DNA of 34,239 bases, taken from assembly GCA_012838545.1 (NCBI GenBank), contig DUPC01000060.1, forward strand, positions 1-34,239, read 5' to 3'. Positions 29,142-34,239 of the stretch are shown here, in pieces; positions within the stretch are counted from its first letter, which is position 1, and each line of letters opens with the position of its first letter. This stretch comes from Acholeplasmataceae bacterium (GTDB lineage: Bacteria > Bacillota_I > Bacilli_A > ML615J-28 > CAG-313). Below the pieces are notes generated by a model, which did not search any database, was not told the origin of the DNA, and was given only the letters and a program-made list of their open reading frames with translations. Made by a program: the position numbers and the translations under genes.

Positions 29142-30494
29142 ATGAAAGAAATTAAAAAACCAACCGAAACAGTCTCGATTATCGGATATAACGAGAAAGG
29201 CAACGGAACCTTTTTATCCAATGGGATGCCTTGGGAAATAAGCAATGTTGTCGAAAAAGATGTGGCGGAAGTGGATATAAACTATAAAAACCGGGAAGCG
29301 AGGCTCATTCGCATTAAGGAAAAATCCCCTTATCGAACTAAACCCAAGTGTCCGATTTTTGAGAAATGCGGTGGTTGTCAAATCCAACACATGATTTATT
29401 CCCATCAACTGGAATACAAAAAACGCATAGTTGAGGAGTTATTCAAGAAAACCTTAAAAAAAACTTATACCATTAAGCCATGCTTAGGGATGGATAACCC
29501 TTATTATTACCGGAACAAAAACCAAATGGTTTTCGGCAATGACCCCAAACTTAAAGTAATCAGCGGTTTTTATGTAGAAGGAACCCATAAGGTCATAAAT
29601 TTTGATAACTGCTATCTTCAAGATGATGTAACCAATAAAATTGTTGCCACCATCAAAGATATTATGGTTAAACTCCGTTTGAGTGCTTACAATGAAGACC
29701 GAAAAACCGGTTTAATCAGGCATGTCATGGTTAAGCGAAGTTTTTCTTTAAATGAGACCATGGTTATCTTGGTAACGGGAACGGAAGTTTTTCCCGGACG
29801 CAACAATTTCCTGAAAATGTTGCTTGCCAGGCATCCGGAAATAACTACGGTTATCCAAAACATCAATCCTAAAGAAACCAGTGCGGTTTTAGGAAATAAA
29901 GAAATCGTTCTTTATGGAAAAGGCTATATTACCGATTGTTTAGGTGGATATATTTTTAAAATTTCCTCCCAATCCTTTTATCAAGTCAATCCGAAACAAA
30001 CCGTAGTTCTTTATTTGACTGCTTTAAAACTTGCCAATTTAAGTAAAACCAATACTTTGTTGGACGCTTACTCTGGTGTGGGTACAATTGGGATTTTTGC
30101 AAGTTCCTTAGTGGACAAAGTAATCAGCGTGGAATTGGAAAAAAGCGCACATCTGGATGCGATTGAAAATGCCAAGATGAACAAAATCAAAAACGTTCGG
30201 TTTTTTAATGACGATGCGACCCGTTTCTTAATCAATATGGCAAGGAGAAAAGAAAAAGTCGATGTTGTTATCATGGATCCGCCGCGCAGTGGCAGTACTC
30301 CACAATTCTTGCAAGCCATTCTGATGATTAAACCTCAAAAGGTTGTTTACATCTCCTGTAATCCTTATACTTTGGTTAATGATTTGCAAACACTTATTAA
30401 AGATTATGAAATAAACACTATCCAACCAGTTGACATGTTTCCCCAAACCAACCACGTGGAGTGCGTGGTATTGATGTCAAGGGTAAAAGAGTAA
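29142..30494 (+). CDS. 23S rRNA (uracil-5-)-methyltransferase, RlmD/RumA family
   Basis: TRAM-like N-terminus, CPIFEKCGGCQIQHM Fe-S cysteines, LLDAYSGVGTIGIFAS, VDVVIMDPPRSGSTPQFL, VVYISCNPYTLVNDL. Start at 29142 preferred over 29082. Confidence 0.93.
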   Translation: MKEIKKPTETVSIIGYNEKGNGTFLSNGMPWEISNVVEKDVAEVDINYKNREARLIRIKEKSPYRTKPKCPIFEKCGGCQIQHMIYSHQLEYKKRIVEELFKKTLKKTYTIKPCLGMDNPYYYRNKNQMVFGNDPKLKVISGFYVEGTHKVINFDNCYLQDDVTNKIVATIKDIMVKLRLSAYNEDRKTGLIRHVMVKRSFSLNETMVILVTGTEVFPGRNNFLKMLLARHPEITTVIQNINPKETSAVLGNKEIVLYGKGYITDCLGGYIFKISSQSFYQVNPKQTVVLYLTALKLANLSKTNTLLDAYSGVGTIGIFASSLVDKVISVELEKSAHLDAIENAKMNKIKNVRFFNDDATRFLINMARRKEKVDVVIMDPPRSGSTPQFLQAILMIKPQKVVYISCNPYTLVNDLQTLIKDYEINTIQPVDMFPQTNHVECVVLMSRVKE

Positions 30495-30531
30495 TTGTGT
30501 GAAAAGCCCAGGAATACGGGGCTTCCGAGGT

Positions 30532-30560
30532 TTGACAGTAAAAATCTGATGTGCTAAAAT
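30532..30560 (+). promoter_or_regulatory. Near-consensus promoter at the left side of the accessory island
   Basis: TTGACA (30532-30537), 17 nt spacer, TAAAAT (30555-30560). Confidence 0.65.
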
Positions 30561-30605
30561 CGTGAAAATATCACTTTGTGGAAACAAGTCCAAAGGCACG
30601 ATTTT
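30556..30605. repeat. Nested inverted repeat
   Basis: AAAATCGTG (30556-30564) / CACGATTTT (30597-30605), inner CTTTG/CAAAG. Confidence 0.75.
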
Positions 30606-30610
30606 GAACG

Positions 30611-30732
30611 TGACAGAGCGATTTAGATGTCAGTGTTTGATGAGTGGTCAATTTGGATAACATGTGTTCGCGAGTGGTCGATTTAGATGTTTTTTTGATT
30701 TTGTCGAGGTTGTGTGGTCAGGATGGATATAG
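30611..30732 (+). repeat. Four imperfect direct repeats, possibly an IS21-type end remnant
   Basis: TGACAGAGCGATTTAGATGT (30611), TGAGTGGTCAATTTGGATAA (30641), CGAGTGGTCGATTTAGATGT (30671), TGTGTGGTCAGGATGGATAT (30711); spacing 30, 30, 40 bp. Confidence 0.6.
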
Positions 30733-30771
30733 GCATGAAATATATTCAATATTTGCTAAGGAGAAATTATC

Positions 30772-31254
30772 ATGACGGAAATTAAAAGTAAGAGTCCTAT
30801 TGAGCTTATGAACATGTATGCTGATATTTTGACTGAATTAAATAGTCGGAAGGTTGTGCGTACATATAATAGTCCAGTCGGGGATTATGCAGAGTGGTTA
30901 GTCGCCGAAAAACTTGGGCTTACACTTGAGACAAACTCCCGGAGAGGATTTGACGCTTATGAATCAGAATCTAAAAAGCGGTATCAGATAAAAAGCCGAT
31001 GGGAGCGCGGTAATCCAAGCCCTCAGAGTCGTAAACTAAATGTAATTCGCAATTATGAAGAAAACCAGTTTGATAATTTAATTGTTGTAATTTTTAATGC
31101 GCATTTTGATGTTAAAGAAGCATATTCCATTCCCCATGATGTTATTAAGCAATATGCAAGATATAACAATCATCAGAATGGATATATTCTAATAGCGATG
31201 GGGCAAGTTCTGCATGATGATAGGGTGGAAAATATCACGGGAAAAATAAGGTGA
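30772..31254 (+). CDS. DUF6998-like protein, putative PD-(D/E)XK-fold nuclease
   Basis: GDYAEWLVAEKLGLTLETNSRRGFDAYESESKKRYQIKSRW gives E...GFDA...QIK spacing; RBS aaggag. Confidence 0.6.
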   Translation: MTEIKSKSPIELMNMYADILTELNSRKVVRTYNSPVGDYAEWLVAEKLGLTLETNSRRGFDAYESESKKRYQIKSRWERGNPSPQSRKLNVIRNYEENQFDNLIVVIFNAHFDVKEAYSIPHDVIKQYARYNNHQNGYILIAMGQVLHDDRVENITGKIR

Positions 31255-31301
31255 GCATCAATTAATGAGATATTTTGATCATCAATAGGTGAGGTGGTAT
31301 C

Positions 31302-32111
31302 ATGAATTTCAGAACAGACATTTTTTCTTTAGAAGCTCCTTCAAACAAAAAGTTTAACCTTGTTGGAGTAAAAATGCCAACAAATATTGATGTTTATTTC
31401 CGAGCAAAACAAAAGGAAATTATAGATCAGTATGCAGCCGCAAGGATATTCATGCACGAAACCGAAACTGACGACTGGAAACACTGGTTTAATGAAGTAG
31501 AAGATAAAACAGCTAACGAAGCTTTCAAATTTATATTTACGTCCTATTTTTATGAAAGTGCATGAATGTATTATAATATCGTGGTTGATTTGTCATGGGT
31601 CCTTTGCTATATTTCTGCAGAATTTGCTTGTACTCAAAAAGGGAATAGAGTTGACTTTTCTGGCATGAAATCTATTGAAGATGCAACTGAATTATTAAGA
31701 AGTGCAGAAAATAATGTTACTACGCCAACCGCAGAAACCAATCCTTTCGGGTATCTAAAAATGATGAATCCTAATTTTTCAACAGCTATAGATATAATAA
31801 TTAGCTTTTGGGAGCAATTCAGTTCAACCCCAATTAGAAGAAAGTATAACTTCTGTAAACATAAGGGTAAGCCGGCTTATTCCGAAATTGAGAAACTTCG
31901 TGGTGGAAGATTGATGGGATTTTATGTTGAAAAAAGAAACACCGGAGAAAAATCTCAAATTGCATCTGATATCAGAGATGTCCAGTTGCAGTTTTCTCTT
32001 AAAGAAGGAATTGAGGAGCTTTACAAGTTTGATGACGATTTTTTATTTCCATATATACGGGACTTACTAAATGAATTGGAAAGGGTAATTCAACCATCAC
32101 CAATGGTGTAG
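31302..32111 (+). pseudogene. Uncharacterised protein, interrupted by one in-frame TGA (or two abutting small CDSs 31302-31565 and 31566-32111)
   Basis: ORF 31302-31565 and ORF 31566-32111 are in the same frame, separated only by TGA at 31563-31565; no strong RBS before ATG 31566. Confidence 0.55.
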
Positions 32112-32134
32112 ATATTTATACATATTTTCATACA

Positions 32135-32195
32135 AACGAAAAAGGTGCTCAAGCTATAAACAAAACAGCTTAGAGAATCTTTTTCGTTTTTTATT
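32135..32195. terminator. Bidirectional terminator-like hairpin between island cargo and recombinase
   Basis: AAACGAAAAAG (32135-32145) / CTTTTTCGTTT (32179-32189), inner AAGCT/AGCTT. Confidence 0.7.
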
Positions 32196-33759
32196 CGTCC
32201 ACATCCACCGTCAGACCGGACTTAAATTCCACAGTGAATTTATCCTCGTAGACAGTGACTTTTTCAATCAGTCTCCGGACAAGTTGCTCGTCATATCCGG
32301 TAATGGAGGTGGGCTGCTCTCGCAGGAAAGCGTCCATATCGGCGATACGCTTCTTGACTTCGTCTCGGTTGATATTGTCCATCTGTACTTTTTGCTTTTC
32401 GTCTCGCAGACGGTAGATTTCATTTCCAACCTTCTCGTAATCAGCTTTGGAGCTGGCAAGCTTTACAAGCTCTGACTGAAGCTCAGAAAGCCGCTTGTTG
32501 ATGTCAGCCAGGGTTGTGTCGTTTTCATGGCTTAGGACTGTTTCGATATTGTTCTTGAGAACGGAAAGGAAGTTGTCCTTGTCGCAGAGCGTCTGATTAA
32601 TAGCACGAATCAGTACCTGCTCAATGGTGCTCTCGAGTACCGTGCGGGCATCGCAGAATCGGCCGGTATTTTCTAACCTGCTAATGCAGCGCCAAACAAT
32701 CGACTTTTTCCCACGGTTATTCCAATGAATCCTACGGAAAAATTCACCGCAGCCACCACAGATAATCATATTTGAAAAGCTGAGCGTACTGCTGAAGGTT
32801 CTGTTCTTTCCATTTGGGCTTGTGTGGACGATGCGGCGACGGATGAGCTCTTCCTGTACCTGCATGAAAATTTCACGCGGTATAATGGCTTCATGGCTGT
32901 TTTCCACATAATACTGAGGAACAAGGCCATGGTTCTTCACTCTTGTTTTAGTGAGGAAGTCAGTGGTATATGTTTTTTGCAAAAGAGCATCACCGATATA
33001 TTTTTCATTTCGCAAAATCTGGTTAATGTTGCTTGTGTGCCATTTTTTATTACCCGCGCCGTTAAGAATGCCGTCAGCCTCGAGTCCACGGGCAATTTTC
33101 AGCATACTGGCACCCTCAAGATATTCCCGGTAGATACGTTTTACAACCTCGGCTTCTTCCGGAACAATGATCAGTTTCTTGTTTTCGTTTTTGGTATAAC
33201 CGAGAAATCGTGCACAGTTTATCTGGATTTCACCTTGCTGATAACGGTACTGTAGCCCTAATTTTACATTCTGGCTTAAGGATTGGCTCTCTTGCTGAGC
33301 GAGGGAGGCCATGATGGTGAGCATGATCTCACCCTTGGAATCCATGCTATCAATGTTCTCCTTCTCGAAATATACCGGAATGTTTTTGTCCTTGAGCTTT
33401 CTGATGTAATTCAAACAATCTACTGTATTTCTTGCAAACCGGCTTATCGACTTAGTGATTACCTTGTCGATTTTGCCCGCCATACAGTCATCGATCATAC
33501 GGTTAAATTCCTCACGCTTTTTTGTATTAGTGCCTGAGATACCATCATCTGCAAATATTCCTGCCAGCACCCAGTCTGGGTGTCCTTGTATGTATGCGGT
33601 GTAATGTTCAATCTGTGTTTCATAGCTGGTAGCCTGCTCCTCGCTGTCTGTGGAAACACGGCAGTAAGCAGCAACGCGGAGTTTCGGTTTTTCTTCGTCC
33701 TTGCTCTTGCGAGTATGCTTCCTTGCCGGAATCACGGTGACATTTTTACTGACTGCCAT
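32191..33759 (-). CDS. Large serine recombinase
   Basis: [31 protein letters not shown] catalytic N-terminus; [45 protein letters not shown]; recombinase domain; zinc ribbon [10 protein letters not shown]...WRC; C-terminal coiled coil. Confidence 0.95.
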   Translation of the reverse strand: MAVSKNVTVIPARKHTRKSKDEEKPKLRVAAYCRVSTDSEEQATSYETQIEHYTAYIQGHPDWVLAGIFADDGISGTNTKKREEFNRMIDDCMAGKIDKVITKSISRFARNTVDCLNYIRKLKDKNIPVYFEKENIDSMDSKGEIMLTIMASLAQQESQSLSQNVKLGLQYRYQQGEIQINCARFLGYTKNENKKLIIVPEEAEVVKRIYREYLEGASMLKIARGLEADGILNGAGNKKWHTSNINQILRNEKYIGDALLQKTYTTDFLTKTRVKNHGLVPQYYVENSHEAIIPREIFMQVQEELIRRRIVHTSPNGKNRTFSSTLSFSNMIICGGCGEFFRRIHWNNRGKKSIVWRCISRLENTGRFCDARTVLESTIEQVLIRAINQTLCDKDNFLSVLKNNIETVLSHENDTTLADINKRLSELQSELVKLASSKADYEKVGNEIYRLRDEKQKVQMDNINRDEVKKRIADMDAFLREQPTSITGYDEQLVRRLIEKVTVYEDKFTVEFKSGLTVDVDE

Positions 33760-34177
33760 TCTTGTTCACCTCCGTTTCAATTAAACTATAGGCGTATTCC
33801 GCTCGCCCGAATGGGTCGTCGAATTCCTCTATACCTTCTTTCATGCGGAAGGTGGTAGGATAGACGACCTCTTTTTCTTGCTTTGGCTTCCGATTACGGC
33901 CGAGCCTTTCCTGCCGTATAATTCGTTCTGCTTCGGCAGTATTGAAAGTGTCTTTGTCAATTATAGCCGGATAAAACTCATCACCGAGGTATCGTTTGTT
34001 GCGGAGAATCCTACCAGTGCCAGAATGAAAGCCTTTAATACCTGCTTTCTTAGCTGCTGTCGCCAAGGAATCGCCGCTCAGGTAAGATTGGAACAATGTT
34101 TTTATCTGCTCCGCAGCCTCTTTATCAATTACGGCTTTTCCGTTTTCAATACGGTAGCCGAATGGTGTATGACTCAT
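33746..34177 (-). CDS. Recombinase-domain-only accessory protein (no serine catalytic domain)
   Basis: [45 protein letters not shown]...[26 protein letters not shown] is the post-catalytic recombinase domain only; overlaps the LSR start by 14 nt. Confidence 0.85.
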   Translation of the reverse strand: MSHTPFGYRIENGKAVIDKEAAEQIKTLFQSYLSGDSLATAAKKAGIKGFHSGTGRILRNKRYLGDEFYPAIIDKDTFNTAEAERIIRQERLGRNRKPKQEKEVVYPTTFRMKEGIEEFDDPFGRAEYAYSLIETEVNKNGSQ

Positions 34178-34239
34178 TTACCTCACCAGCCTTTCTTTTA
34201 GCGTAATGCCGCATTTTAATTCGAATCCAATTTCCGCTC
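34178..34239 (-). CDS. C-terminal end of a further upstream gene of the recombinase operon, truncated by window edge
   Basis: Reverse strand reads ...AEIGFELKCGITLKERLVR-stop, with TAA at 34178-34180 directly abutting the next ATG (34175-34177). Confidence 0.5.
   Translation of the reverse strand, partial: AEIGFELKCGITLKERLVR

Noticed and set aside
30504-30524. AAGCCC/GGGCTT hairpin after the RlmD-like gene as a terminator
   Set aside because: Short stem with no T-run following; too weak to call.
32824-33537. Several plus-strand ORFs inside the serine recombinase gene
   Set aside because: Antisense to a confidently identified recombinase; sequences show no family motifs and are shadow ORFs.
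1-34239. tRNA, rRNA or CRISPR arrays
   Set aside because: No T-loop-like GGTTCGAATCC motifs in a tRNA context, no rRNA-like blocks and no regularly spaced identical repeats were seen.

Overview
The window is about 30.5 kb of ordinary low-GC Bacillota-like chromosome (possibly Mollicutes-adjacent, by inference only), followed by an accessory island that runs off the right edge. Chromosomal genes in order: cardiolipin synthase, luxS, DUF554, VTT/TVP38-like, Fe-alcohol dehydrogenase, OlsB-like N-acyltransferase, mscL, a decayed ISL3-type transposase, glpK, a YdjI/YdjG-like SPFH + zinc-ribbon pair, nadA-nadB-nadC, TIGR04086-like, DUF421, GxDLY/SGNH hydrolase, an orphan coiled-coil-like gene, SpoVB-like flippase, apt-rel-dtd, a degenerate GAF-GGDEF-EAL-like protein, a DUF1189-like protein, an orphan SpoIIIAH-like gene, aldehyde dehydrogenase, PlsC-like acyltransferase with a zinc ribbon, and an RlmD/RumA-type methyltransferase. 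The island (about 30.5-34.2 kb) has a near-consensus promoter, a nested inverted repeat, a phased direct-repeat array, a DUF6998/PD-(D/E)XK-like gene, an uncharacterised gene split by one in-frame TGA, and a translationally coupled large serine recombinase module. The leads most worth checking are the island cargo with its in-frame TGA, the repeat-rich leader before it, the degenerate GGDEF/EAL protein, the orphan SpoIIIAH-like gene, the OlsB-like acyltransferase, and a palindrome that gives two convergent genes nearly the same C-terminus. No tRNA, rRNA or CRISPR array was seen.
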